Source: JAWXUD01 sp044432945
GTDB lineage: Bacteria; Cyanobacteriota; Vampirovibrionia; Gastranaerophilales; Gastranaerophilaceae
Direction of reading: 5' to 3'
NCBI GenBank assembly: GCA_044432945.1
Contig: JAWXUD010000021.1
Location: 1 to 31,234, forward strand
DNA: 31,234 nucleotides
The notes under the pieces were generated by a model that saw nothing but the letters and a program-made list of their open reading frames with translations, was not told the DNA's origin and did no database searches. The translations under genes were made by a program, and so were the position numbers. This document shows positions 23,200 to 30,722 of the stretch, one piece after another. Numbering within the stretch: position 1 is the stretch's first letter; each line of letters starts with the position of its first letter.

Positions 23200-24461
23200 C
23201 TTCCTCTCTCATAAACCTGGTGTGTCCACAAATAATCCCATTTTCCAAATCGTCCTATACTTCTTATTTTAATATTGTTCAAATAGTCTAAAACAATTTC
23301 TCTGTTTTTATAAATCTCTGGTGTAAAAATTATATTGGCATATTTTTCAAAACGTATGTCTTTTACAACTAAATTCTCGTCTTTAAAAATCCCCATATCC
23401 TTTAGCTTGTCCAGCGTATTATCCAAAACCATCTGCTTATCAAGAATTTCGCTATCATTTGCAAAGAAAATCTCGGCCTGCAAAGAACTACAACCCTCTG
23501 GCACATTATCGACCGATTTCAAACTCGGTGAATAAACTCTACTCGCCAAAATATCTTCATCATAGATATAAAACCAAAGATGCTTTGCGACATCTGTACG
23601 ATTAAAGCCTAATGACACCATATAGCCAGATGTCCATTTTAATTTTTTGCTCGCTTGGACAACTTCTTTGGGAACATTTTCTAGCATTTGTACAATTTCT
23701 GGCAATGGTAATGTCGAAATTAAATTATCATAATTTGTAACTGAGCCATCTTTAAAAGTTAATATTTTTTGAGTTGTGTCAATTTTCACAACTTCTTTAT
23801 TAAATTCAATATCAAGACCATCTCGAGAACTGTTCAAAATACTTCTAAACCCGCCTTTTTTAGGGTAGCCCATATGTTTTGTGTAATAAAAAATTTCTTT
23901 TTGTTCCTCGAAAGCTCCGGCTAAAACTTGACTTAAATCAGGCGAATGCATTCTGTTACCAACCCATTTTGTTTCAAGCTCACTCGCCTCAACACCCCAA
24001 TATTTACGAGTGTATTTGAAAGGAAAGTTTTCAGCAAAATAATCCCCATATTGAACTCTTAACCATTGTTCATAGTTTTCAATTTCATCAATATTTTTTT
24101 GTTCTCTATTAATAAAATCGGTTATTATTTTAACTTTTTCATCTACTTTGAGTGGTGATAAATTGTTTTGAGCTGGGTGTTTTAGCCAATAACCGTTATA
24201 ATAATTTGACGAAATCGATGGGTGTCTAAAAATTGGGGATGATTCTTCAAATTTATTTTTAATATACTCATCTTCAGCAAAAGTGAAGTGCACGAATTTG
24301 TCAAAACGAAAACCATCTATCATGAAGTTACCACATAGACCGCCCCAATCAGAATTTTTTTCATACAAAACGACATCTTCACCTTTTAGTTGTAGATGGT
24401 GTCCTGCCGAAATCCCAGCGATTCCACTTCCAAGAATAATATTTTTAATTACTGTTCCCAT
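23190..24461 (-). CDS. FAD-dependent NAD(P)-binding oxidoreductase (amine-oxidase/UGM-like)
   Basis: This 423-aa flavoprotein has an N-terminal dinucleotide-binding motif Gly-Ser-Gly-Ile-Ala-Gly (11-16) followed by a Tyr-Glu-Lys strand end and Gly-Gly-Leu-Cys-Gly near 40-44. That layout is shared by protoporphyrinogen-oxidase-like, amine-oxidase and UDP-galactopyranose-mutase families. Mid-protein Tyr-Thr-Arg-Lys-Tyr-Trp-Gly-Val and Met-Gly-Tyr-Pro-Lys-Lys-Gly-Gly-Phe also recall that superfamily. Its place directly after rfbG suggests action on a nucleotide sugar, for example ring contraction or redox of the CDP-6-deoxy sugar, but that is inference. The ATG lies inside the rfbG stop region (13-bp overlap), with AAAGGG 5 nt upstream. 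Confidence 0.85.
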   Translation of the reverse strand: MGTVIKNIILGSGIAGISAGHHLQLKGEDVVLYEKNSDWGGLCGNFMIDGFRFDKFVHFTFAEDEYIKNKFEESSPIFRHPSISSNYYNGYWLKHPAQNNLSPLKVDEKVKIITDFINREQKNIDEIENYEQWLRVQYGDYFAENFPFKYTRKYWGVEASELETKWVGNRMHSPDLSQVLAGAFEEQKEIFYYTKHMGYPKKGGFRSILNSSRDGLDIEFNKEVVKIDTTQKILTFKDGSVTNYDNLISTLPLPEIVQMLENVPKEVVQASKKLKWTSGYMVSLGFNRTDVAKHLWFYIYDEDILASRVYSPSLKSVDNVPEGCSSLQAEIFFANDSEILDKQMVLDNTLDKLKDMGIFKDENLVVKDIRFEKYANIIFTPEIYKNREIVLDYLNNIKIRSIGRFGKWDYLWTHQVYERGRWK

Positions 24462-25537
24462 TTATACCCTTTGTTTTGATGTGATATAATTTGTCCTTTA
24501 GTAAATTCAAACATATCTTCTGTTTCAAGTGCTTCCTTATACCAATCTACGCTATATTCAATTGACTCATTTACATTTAACATAGCTTCCCAACCGAGAA
24601 GCTTGTAGGCCTTTGTTGGATCAACACTTAAAAGAATATTCTCATGTAAATCGTTAGCAGTAGATTTATCTACGGCTTTGCCTTTACCATAATATTTGGT
24701 TAAGTATTCAACAACTTCCCAAACAGTTTTATTACATTCGATTGATGGACCAAAGTTAAATCCATCTGCAAATGTTACGGGGTCTTCCATCATTTTTTGC
24801 CCAAGGCGTAAGTAACCACTTAATGGTTCTAAAACATGTTCCCAAGGTCGAGTGGCATTTGGATTCCTGATTTCAATATCTTGCCCATCTTCAATAAATC
24901 TGATGCAATCAGGAATAAGTCTATTGTCTGACCAATCCCCCCCACCTATAACATTCCCTGCTCTTACAGCAGCGATTGATTTGCCATGCTTTGAGTATTT
25001 TTTTTTGTTGAAATAAGAATTTCTATAAGAAGAAATCATTAATTCTGCACAACCCTTTGAAGCTGAATATGGATCATATCCTCCCATTCTATCAGTTTCT
25101 TTATAACCCCAAATTTGCTCAACATTTTCATAACATTTATCTGAAGTAACCATTACCACGGTTTTAATGAAATCAAATTTTCTAACAGCCTCTAATACAT
25201 TTAGCGAGCCAATAACATTTGTTTCGTAGGTGTTTTTAGGATCGTTATAAGCTGTTCTAACAAGAGCCTGAGCTGCCAAATGAAAAATAACTTCTGGTTT
25301 ATATTTTTCAATAGTAGCTTCTAATTTTTCACTATCCAAAATATTTCCTTTAACATCTGCAAACAAATGATTCTCAAGCTTTGACGCTACATAATTACTT
25401 CTTTGAGAATACGGTTCAAGAGCATATCCAACAACGTTAGCTCCCAACATTGTTAACCAAATAGACAACCAACTACCTTTAAATCCTGTGTGTCCTGTAA
25501 CTAAAATAGTTTTATTTTTATAAATATTATTAAACAT
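24449..25537 (-). CDS. rfbG: CDP-glucose 4,6-dehydratase
   Basis: This 362-aa short-chain dehydrogenase/reductase converts CDP-glucose to CDP-4-keto-6-deoxyglucose in the cytoplasm. The NAD site Gly-His-Thr-Gly-Phe-Lys-Gly (15-21) with Lys before the last Gly is typical of RfbG. Catalytic residues are Thr-Ser-Asp-Lys (131-134) and Tyr157-Ser-Ala-Ser-Lys161. Ala-Gly-Asn-Val-Ile-Gly-Gly-Gly-Asp-Trp and Arg-Pro-Trp-Glu-His-Val-Leu-Glu-Pro are strong family markers. Length fits. AAGGA precedes the ATG and the start overlaps the upstream gene by 8 bp. It acts after rfbF. Confidence 0.95.
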   Translation of the reverse strand: MFNNIYKNKTILVTGHTGFKGSWLSIWLTMLGANVVGYALEPYSQRSNYVASKLENHLFADVKGNILDSEKLEATIEKYKPEVIFHLAAQALVRTAYNDPKNTYETNVIGSLNVLEAVRKFDFIKTVVMVTSDKCYENVEQIWGYKETDRMGGYDPYSASKGCAELMISSYRNSYFNKKKYSKHGKSIAAVRAGNVIGGGDWSDNRLIPDCIRFIEDGQDIEIRNPNATRPWEHVLEPLSGYLRLGQKMMEDPVTFADGFNFGPSIECNKTVWEVVEYLTKYYGKGKAVDKSTANDLHENILLSVDPTKAYKLLGWEAMLNVNESIEYSVDWYKEALETEDMFEFTKGQIISHQNKGYKWEQ

Positions 25538-26444
25538 TAACTTTTTCCTTATTATTATTTTTCCACCATTTTATTGTTTGTTTTAAACCTTCTTCAAGAT
25601 TGTATTTAGGCGTCCAGCCTATTGATTTTAATTTCTCATTATTCCCGACAACTAAATTGTCTCCAAAAGCTGCGGGTATTGCTCCCCAAAGAATTTCTCC
25701 TTTAAATTCTGTAAGTTCTGCAATTCTTTCTACTATTTTTCTTAGTTGAATTGCCTCTCCAGAGCAAATATTAACCGCACCATATAGTTCGCTTTCAAAT
25801 AACGTAACAATGCCGTTAGCCATATCTTCAACGTGAAGGTAATCTTGAAACTTAAGACAATCGCTTACCTTTACGTCTTCACCTTTTAAACAAGAGTTAA
25901 TAACAGAAGGCATGAGCCTTTGTGCTCTTTCAGATTGACCATACACGTTAAAAATTCTTGCGCATTTAAAGTCCATATCATTTTGTTTGCAAAAAGCATT
26001 TGCTAGTTTATAAATTACATTTTTCCCTTCGCCATATAGAGTTCCTGAATTCGTTGGGGTTAAATCTTCTGTTAAATACCCATACTTATACTCATACTCA
26101 GAAATACTTCCCGCCATTAAAAATTTCTTTCCACCGCTTTGTTGGAAGGATTTTAAAAAACTTAGAGTTGAAATAACCCAGTCAATATTAACATTTGAAG
26201 TGTGGCATTTTGCCCCCACAAACCAAGCTAGATGAATAAGGTTTTCAAAACAATGTTCTTTTAAAAAGTTGTCTACCGCATCGATATCCATCAAATTCAT
26301 TTCATGTTGAACCAACCCTTTTTGTTCTTTTGCAAAAGGTGGGTAAACAAGAGAGTGAACTTCGTAGCCTTTCTCAAGAAGAATATTTACGATATTCTGC
26401 CCTATAAAACCAGTTCCACCTGTGATTAAAACTTTTTTAGACAT
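25530..26444 (-). CDS. NAD-dependent epimerase/dehydratase (probable CDP-sugar reductase or epimerase)
   Basis: This 304-aa extended short-chain dehydrogenase has Gly-Gly-Thr-Gly-Phe-Ile-Gly at 9-15, Gly-Ser-Ile-Ser-Glu-Tyr near 112-117 and the catalytic Tyr137-Gly-Glu-Gly-Lys141. The conserved Arg-Ile-Phe-Asn-Val-Tyr-Gly follows. Placed between rfbF and rfbG, it probably reduces or epimerises the 4-keto group of CDP-4-keto-6-deoxyglucose, much as RfbJ-type enzymes do at the end of CDP-sugar pathways. The exact product is unknown. There is no RfbH-like C3-dehydratase in the window, so a 3,6-dideoxy sugar is not supported. AAAGAGG precedes the ATG, and the gene overlaps rfbF by 8 bp. Confidence 0.88.
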   Translation of the reverse strand: MSKKVLITGGTGFIGQNIVNILLEKGYEVHSLVYPPFAKEQKGLVQHEMNLMDIDAVDNFLKEHCFENLIHLAWFVGAKCHTSNVNIDWVISTLSFLKSFQQSGGKKFLMAGSISEYEYKYGYLTEDLTPTNSGTLYGEGKNVIYKLANAFCKQNDMDFKCARIFNVYGQSERAQRLMPSVINSCLKGEDVKVSDCLKFQDYLHVEDMANGIVTLFESELYGAVNICSGEAIQLRKIVERIAELTEFKGEILWGAIPAAFGDNLVVGNNEKLKSIGWTPKYNLEEGLKQTIKWWKNNNKEKVNV

Positions 26445-27258
26445 AATTTACCTCTTTCGATTTGCCAATGTGATTGTTTTGATTATTCCAAATTTTCCAA
26501 GGTGCATTTTCGCTATCCCACATTTCTTCAAGCTCAATTTTATCTCTTAGCGTATCCATTGGTCGCCAGAATCCTTCATGTTTGTACGCATTCAACTTAC
26601 CCTCATTGGCTAGACTCTCAAGAGGTTCTTTTTCAAAAATTCTCTTCTCGTTTTCATCAATATAATTAAACACTTCTGATTCGCAAACGAAAAATCCTCC
26701 GTTAATCCATGCTCCATCGCCTTGTGGCTTTTCCTTAAATGAAGATATTGAACCATTTGAAGCAATATCAATAGCTCCAAATCTACCAGAAGGCTGAACT
26801 GCTGTCATTGTTAAAAGCCCTCCGGATTGTTTATGATATTCAACAGTTTCTGCAATATTCACATTTGAAACTCCATCTCCATAAGTTAATAAAAATGGCT
26901 CATTCCCGACATATTCTTGTGCTTTTTTAATCCTTCCACCTGTCATTGTATTTTGACCAGTGTATAACATTGTAACCTTCCAAGGCTCTGTTCTCATCTT
27001 ATGAATTTCAAGCTTATTTGTTCTTAAATCCATCGTAATATCAGAATATCTTTGATAATAATGAACAAAATAATCTTTTATCATATGAGATTTGTATCCA
27101 GTTAAAATAACAAAATCATTAAACCCATAGTGCGAATATGTTTTCATAATATGCCAAATTATAGGGTATCCACCGATTTCAACCATTGGTTTTGGTTTTG
27201 AAACAGTCTCTTCACCTAATCTAGTACCTAATCCGCCAGCTAGTATTAAAACTTTCAT
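26437..27258 (-). CDS. rfbF: Glucose-1-phosphate cytidylyltransferase
   Basis: This 273-aa enzyme couples CTP and glucose-1-phosphate to CDP-glucose, the first committed step of CDP-6-deoxysugar synthesis. The nucleotidyltransferase signature Leu-Ala-Gly-Gly-Leu-Gly-Thr-Arg-Leu (6-14) is followed by Ser-Lys-Pro-Lys-Pro-Met-Val-Glu-Ile-Gly-Gly. The metal-site Tyr-Gly-Asp-Gly-Val is at 126-130, and Gly-Arg-Phe-Gly-Ala and Trp-Ile-Asn-Gly-Gly-Phe are typical of RfbF. Length is close to the usual 257 aa plus a short tail. AAAGGAG precedes the ATG and the start shares one base with the upstream stop. Confidence 0.96.
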   Translation of the reverse strand: MKVLILAGGLGTRLGEETVSKPKPMVEIGGYPIIWHIMKTYSHYGFNDFVILTGYKSHMIKDYFVHYYQRYSDITMDLRTNKLEIHKMRTEPWKVTMLYTGQNTMTGGRIKKAQEYVGNEPFLLTYGDGVSNVNIAETVEYHKQSGGLLTMTAVQPSGRFGAIDIASNGSISSFKEKPQGDGAWINGGFFVCESEVFNYIDENEKRIFEKEPLESLANEGKLNAYKHEGFWRPMDTLRDKIELEEMWDSENAPWKIWNNQNNHIGKSKEVNYV

Positions 27259-28364
27259 TATGAAGTACTCCTTTTTTTAATTACGAATTCAAACCCTAAG
27301 AGTTTAAGGACTTTTACTTTTCTACCATTCATTTTTTTATTTTTTAATGCGAAAATATTTTCGATAAATGAAAATTTACCATCTTTTATTTTATAGAAAC
27401 TTTTATATTCTTCTTTTGTTAGAACCTCTCGACATTTTGATAAATATTTCTCACGGCTATCTTCTAATACGCAACAATAATGCCAAGCAAGAACATTGGT
27501 TTTATATTCGCCAAATTCTTTTTTTGTTTCATTAATTAGATTTTTTTTATTTAATAAAATTTCCAACAGCTCTACATTTTCGAACACGCAAAAATTATCA
27601 TCAGAAACTTTGTTAACAGCTGAGCCAATTCTTGTTCTGTAGTGATAAAAGCTCTTTTCGAAATATTGAATTTTATCCGTAGACATCATCGAATTTAATG
27701 AAAATATATGATCTTCGCCATGTTTATTAGGTGCAAAATAAATATCGTTTTCTTTAATAAATTTTGTTGAATAAACTTTATTCCATACTGCAAGCGTTAG
27801 CTCTAGCATATAGTTCCCTTTGTAATCTCGCCAAGAATAACAAGGCATTTTCCTGAGGTCATGCTTGAACTTATTTTTTCTGTTTTTATAAAGACTATCT
27901 AATTTAGATTTTTTTGAAATCTCATCATAAGATTCAAAATTAAACTGCAAAACCTCTGCACTGGTTTCTTTTAATTTTTTATAAATCTGTTCGTACATAT
28001 CTAACTCGATCCAATCATCTGGATCTACAAAAGATATATATTCACCTTTTGCGATATCTATGCCATTGTTTCTTGCAACTCCTTGTCCTTGATTTTCTTG
28101 ATCAATGATTTTTATTCGATTATCGTGCTGGGCAAATATTTTCAAGATCCCAAGAGAGTCATCTGTAGAACCATCATTAATGCAAATGATTTCAAACTCT
28201 TTGAATGTTTGATTAATTATAGAAAACAAGCATTCTTCAATATAACCTTGGACATTATATACAGGAATTATTATTGAGAACTTTGGGTGCAAAAATTCTT
28301 CTTTAAAGTTGTGTGATTTTAAACTTGCTTCTGTATTGTACATTTGACTTAAACTAGTTCCCAT
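27258..28364 (-). CDS. GT2-family glycosyltransferase
   Basis: This GT-A transferase of about 368 aa begins its catalytic domain near residue 28 with Phe-Ser-Ile-Ile-Ile-Pro-Val-Tyr-Asn. Ile-Asn-Asp-Gly-Ser-Thr-Asp-Asp-Ser and the metal-binding Val-Asp-Pro-Asp-Asp-Trp (near 113-118) follow, with Gly-Glu-Asp in the acceptor region. It uses a nucleotide sugar to extend a glycan. The C-terminus has a Lys-Val-Leu-Lys-Leu-Leu-Gly-Phe-Glu-Phe tail. The start is uncertain: GTG 28379, ATG 28364 or ATG 28343. None has a strong ribosome site. ATG 28364 overlaps the PqqD-like gene by 11 bp and has GGGG about 9 nt upstream. Confidence 0.9.
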   Translation of the reverse strand: MGTSLSQMYNTEASLKSHNFKEEFLHPKFSIIIPVYNVQGYIEECLFSIINQTFKEFEIICINDGSTDDSLGILKIFAQHDNRIKIIDQENQGQGVARNNGIDIAKGEYISFVDPDDWIELDMYEQIYKKLKETSAEVLQFNFESYDEISKKSKLDSLYKNRKNKFKHDLRKMPCYSWRDYKGNYMLELTLAVWNKVYSTKFIKENDIYFAPNKHGEDHIFSLNSMMSTDKIQYFEKSFYHYRTRIGSAVNKVSDDNFCVFENVELLEILLNKKNLINETKKEFGEYKTNVLAWHYCCVLEDSREKYLSKCREVLTKEEYKSFYKIKDGKFSFIENIFALKNKKMNGRKVKVLKLLGFEFVIKKRSTS

Positions 28365-28821
28365 AACCGCATACCCCACTTAAGTCAACCGTTTTCTCAT
28401 ACTTTTTAAATATTGAGTCTATTGGGAATTCTAAATCGTCTGGAACAATATAGTGACTATTCTTAAGTAATTCATCAAAACTTTTATAGCATTCAACATT
28501 TAAGCTAAAATCATTTAAATCATATAGATCAACATTTAAAGCATCAGATTTGTTCTCGCTCTCGACAATAATTTCTTTTGAAACTAAAAATCCAATAAAT
28601 TCTTTATACTCACTATCTATTGCATCTGGTAAGTCAAAATGTTTGCTGTATTCTTCTAGTAGACTTTCAGGATTAGCTCCTAATTCAAACATGCTCAAAA
28701 TTTTAGAGGCAAATGGTGTAAAATTATAATAATAATTTATATCTGTATCTACTGCAATTACATCGTCCATTGATTTTTCAAGTAAAATTCTATTGCTGTT
28801 TATTTTGTAATTAACTACCAT
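28354..28821 (-). CDS. PqqD-like (RiPP recognition element) protein with a CGYGN tail
   Basis: The first 88 or so residues of this 155-aa protein match the PqqD pattern: a Tyr-Lys-Ile-Asn-Ser-Asn-Arg-Ile-Leu-Leu-Glu start, an Ala-Val-Asp-Thr-Asp strand turn, Tyr-Tyr-Asn-Phe-Thr, helices around Leu-Leu-Glu-Glu-Tyr, and a final Phe-Leu-Val-Ser-Lys-Glu-Ile-Ile. PqqD domains bind leader peptides for modifying enzymes. Residues 89-155 are an added acidic tail ending Val-Asp-Leu-Ser-Gly-Val-Cys-Gly-Tyr-Gly-Asn, which looks like a peptide core rather than a domain. No radical SAM or other RiPP maturase is in the window. The ATG follows AAGGA. It is the first gene of the glycan operon and overlaps the GT2 gene. 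Confidence 0.75.
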   Translation of the reverse strand: MVVNYKINSNRILLEKSMDDVIAVDTDINYYYNFTPFASKILSMFELGANPESLLEEYSKHFDLPDAIDSEYKEFIGFLVSKEIIVESENKSDALNVDLYDLNDFSLNVECYKSFDELLKNSHYIVPDDLEFPIDSIFKKYEKTVDLSGVCGYGN

Positions 28822-28996
28822 GTTCCATCCTTAATTTTTACGTGTCATTTGTTTTAAAAAGTACGGTTATGGAAATCAGTTAAAAATAATACGGAGGCAT
28901 AAATAGCTGATTTTCATTTATACAGCTATACATGAAGCATTTATTAACTTTACTTAGATCTTATTATTAAATTTCCTTACTTACTCTAATTCTTTG

Positions 28997-29014
28997 ACAC
29001 AATATTTATTGTGT
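28997..29014. repeat. 18-bp palindrome, possible operator
   Basis: ACACAATA and TATTGTGT are exact reverse complements separated by TT. It lies about 180 bp upstream of the operon's first gene, preceded by TTG. Confidence 0.75.
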
Positions 29015-29030
29015 AAGATTTTGAAATTAT

Positions 29031-29216
29031 GCTTGATATATAAGGGTTTTATGGTTTTCAAGATAGCAAATTTTACTTGAATTTAACATATTAATTTAAG
29101 GTATTTATGGCTACATGTTTGATATATTGTATGTTTTTGCTACTATAAAATAGCAGGCTTAACATAATAAATAATATGTTAAAATTGTTAAGTTGCGTAT
29201 TGCTTGATATATAAGT
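29031..29216 (+). repeat. Three TTGATATAT elements at 85-86 bp spacing
   Basis: TTGATATA occurs at 29033, 29119 and 29204. The first and third share GCTTGATATATAAG and then GGGTTTTATRGTT (separated by about 10 extra bases in the third). Regular spacing in one orientation recalls transposase-binding sites near Mu/Tn7-type ends, or operator arrays. Confidence 0.6.
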
Positions 29217-29311
29217 TCTTTTAAGGGGTTTTATAGTTATATTTTTAAAAAAATTATATAGATGTAATTTTTAAAATGTTTGTGCTACAATGATTACAAA
29301 GAAAAATGCAC

Positions 29312-29343
29312 AAATTAAACATATTAAATATTATGTTTAATTT
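29312..29343 (-). terminator. 12-bp AT-rich stem downstream of the tyrosine recombinase
   Basis: AAATTAAACATA (29312-29323) pairs perfectly with TATGTTTAATTT (29332-29343) around an 8-nt loop. It lies 57 bp past the recombinase stop. On the minus strand a T-rich GCATTTTTC follows. It also belongs to the TTAACATA-type half-site set, so a protein-binding role is an alternative. Confidence 0.45.
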
Positions 29344-29399
29344 TAGTTATGTTAAATTTCCTGTCATAGCAACAATTTTTGTCACATCTATTTTTAAAT

Positions 29400-29942
29400 T
29401 TATAGTATAAAGTTTGTATAACTATCGTTAATTTCGTCTTGTTCAATTCCTATATATCTTAAGGTTATTTGTGGACTAGAATGATTAAATATCTTTTGCA
29501 ACATTACAACATCTTTAAATTTTTTGTAATGATGATATCCAAAAGTTTTCCTCAATGTGTGAGTTCCAATACTTGCCTCAATTCCTGCTTTTCGACATGC
29601 TTGATTGATAATAAAATAAGACATTACACGACCAAGCCTCTTATTAAATGACGAAATAAACAAGGGTTCTTCTAGTTCTCGATTTTCAGTAAATTCATCC
29701 AACATGGGCTTTAACTTAGCATTAATAGGGAATTTTTTATATTTCCCCGTTTTCTTTTCAGTAATTTGAATGTAAGTTTTATTTTTAACATCTCCCACAT
29801 CTAATGCTAAAATATCTGAAATTCGCAGTCCACAATTAGTTCCTATTGTAAAAATTAATAAATTTCTTTTGTTTTGTTTTTCCAAGATTTTTTCTACTTT
29901 TCGAATCTCGGATTTACTTCTGATTGGCTCGACTATATTCAT
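29400..29942 (-). CDS. Minimal tyrosine recombinase
   Basis: This 180-aa protein is essentially a catalytic domain of the phage-integrase family with the full active set: Arg40 (Cys-Gly-Leu-Arg-Ile-Ser-Asp), Lys63/64, His128-x-x-Arg131 (Thr-His-Thr-Leu-Arg-Lys-Thr-Phe), His154 (Phe-Asn-His-Ser-Ser) and nucleophile Tyr163 (Leu-Arg-Tyr-Ile-Gly). It lacks the N-terminal SAM-like domain of XerC/D, and its size resembles FimB/FimE inverting recombinases and similar short enzymes on phages and transposons. I chose ATG 29942 because AGGAGG lies 5 nt upstream; a GTG at 29948 is too close to it. It may resolve transposon cointegrates or invert nearby DNA. Confidence 0.92.
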   Translation of the reverse strand: MNIVEPIRSKSEIRKVEKILEKQNKRNLLIFTIGTNCGLRISDILALDVGDVKNKTYIQITEKKTGKYKKFPINAKLKPMLDEFTENRELEEPLFISSFNKRLGRVMSYFIINQACRKAGIEASIGTHTLRKTFGYHHYKKFKDVVMLQKIFNHSSPQITLRYIGIEQDEINDSYTNFIL

Positions 29943-30059
29943 GAGCACCTCCTTTTCTTTTAAAATTCTGATATAAAAGAAAAACTAAATGCAAAAACAT
30001 TTTTTAATGCAGAATATGTTTATTAATAATTATGCATATGTAAAAATACTGACAATTTA

Positions 30060-30722
30060 CTAACAGCTAAAGAGCAGTTTTTTCAACTCGCATTCGAGTT
30101 CATTAAAGGTTTTATTCCGTCTCCAAATCGCTTCTGCTAAATACAATTGTGGATAGTATTTTCTAGTATTGTGGATTAAGTGTCTTTTTATATAGGAATA
30201 AACTCTTTTAAATTCCAATGTATCTTCTTTAGTGTTCTTAATTTCATTTTTTGAATAAAGCCTTTTGGTGCTTACATGGATTTTATTATTGTAATTATAA
30301 AAATAATATTTAGTATTAAAAAATGTGCGTTCAAATGCCACTTTTGGATTATTTTTAAAATATTTCAATAGCTGTTGTTCCTGAGTTTCGTAAATTGTGG
30401 TTCTAAAATATCGATTAAATTTATAAACTACAGGGTGGCTTTTTTCTAATAAATACATAATTTTATACTCGTTAATCTCGGAGCAAAAAGCTTTTATTAT
30501 AATATTAATTTCATTTAGAGTGTGGCATTCAAAAAATAGAGGTAACTCTTTTTTGTTTTTATTTGGCTCAACATATTTATATACACAGCCAACCTTAGAA
30601 AGTTCACTCATTGAATCCAATAATTGCTCAAGTTCGTTTTCATCTATTTCCAAAATTGGTGCAACTTCTTCAATAGAAATACTACCCAACTGCTTGCAAA
30701 GTCTTAATAGTTGTTCTTTCAT
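30060..30722 (-). CDS. Unknown protein following the MuB-like ATPase, 220 aa
   Basis: I do not recognise the family. The first 60 residues read like a winged-helix DNA-binding domain (Leu-Cys-Lys-Gln-Leu-Gly-Ser-Ile-Ser-Ile-Glu-Glu-Val-Ala-Pro-Ile-Leu, then Glu-Leu-Glu-Gln-Leu-Leu-Asp-Ser). The rest is basic and Tyr/Phe-rich and ends with a charged helix and Leu-Leu-Phe-Ser-Cys. Its start overlaps the ATPase gene by 41 bp and AAAGGGG precedes the ATG, so it belongs to the transposition operon. A target-selection or TniQ-like accessory role is conceivable, but no motif supports it. Confidence 0.65.
   Translation of the reverse strand: MKEQLLRLCKQLGSISIEEVAPILEIDENELEQLLDSMSELSKVGCVYKYVEPNKNKKELPLFFECHTLNEINIIIKAFCSEINEYKIMYLLEKSHPVVYKFNRYFRTTIYETQEQQLLKYFKNNPKVAFERTFFNTKYYFYNYNNKIHVSTKRLYSKNEIKNTKEDTLEFKRVYSYIKRHLIHNTRKYYPQLYLAEAIWRRNKTFNELECELKKLLFSC

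Larger units (their letters stand above)
28822..29399. other. 578-bp gene-free, AT-rich, repeat-rich junction
   Basis: I see no gene here. It must hold the leader of the leftward glycan operon, though I could not settle a -35/-10 pair. It contains three TTGATATAT elements about 85 bp apart, several TTAACATA/TATGTTAA half-sites, an 18-bp palindrome (28997-29014), a 7-bp stem ATAGCTG/CAGCTAT (28903-28909 and 28923-28929) and a 12-bp stem at 29312-29343. It may also contain the end of the transposon that enters from the right. Confidence 0.7.

Noticed and set aside
28822..29399. Invertible promoter flanked by long inverted repeats
   Set aside because: I looked for a long inverted pair around a clear -35/-10 promoter and found only short local stems and direct repeats.
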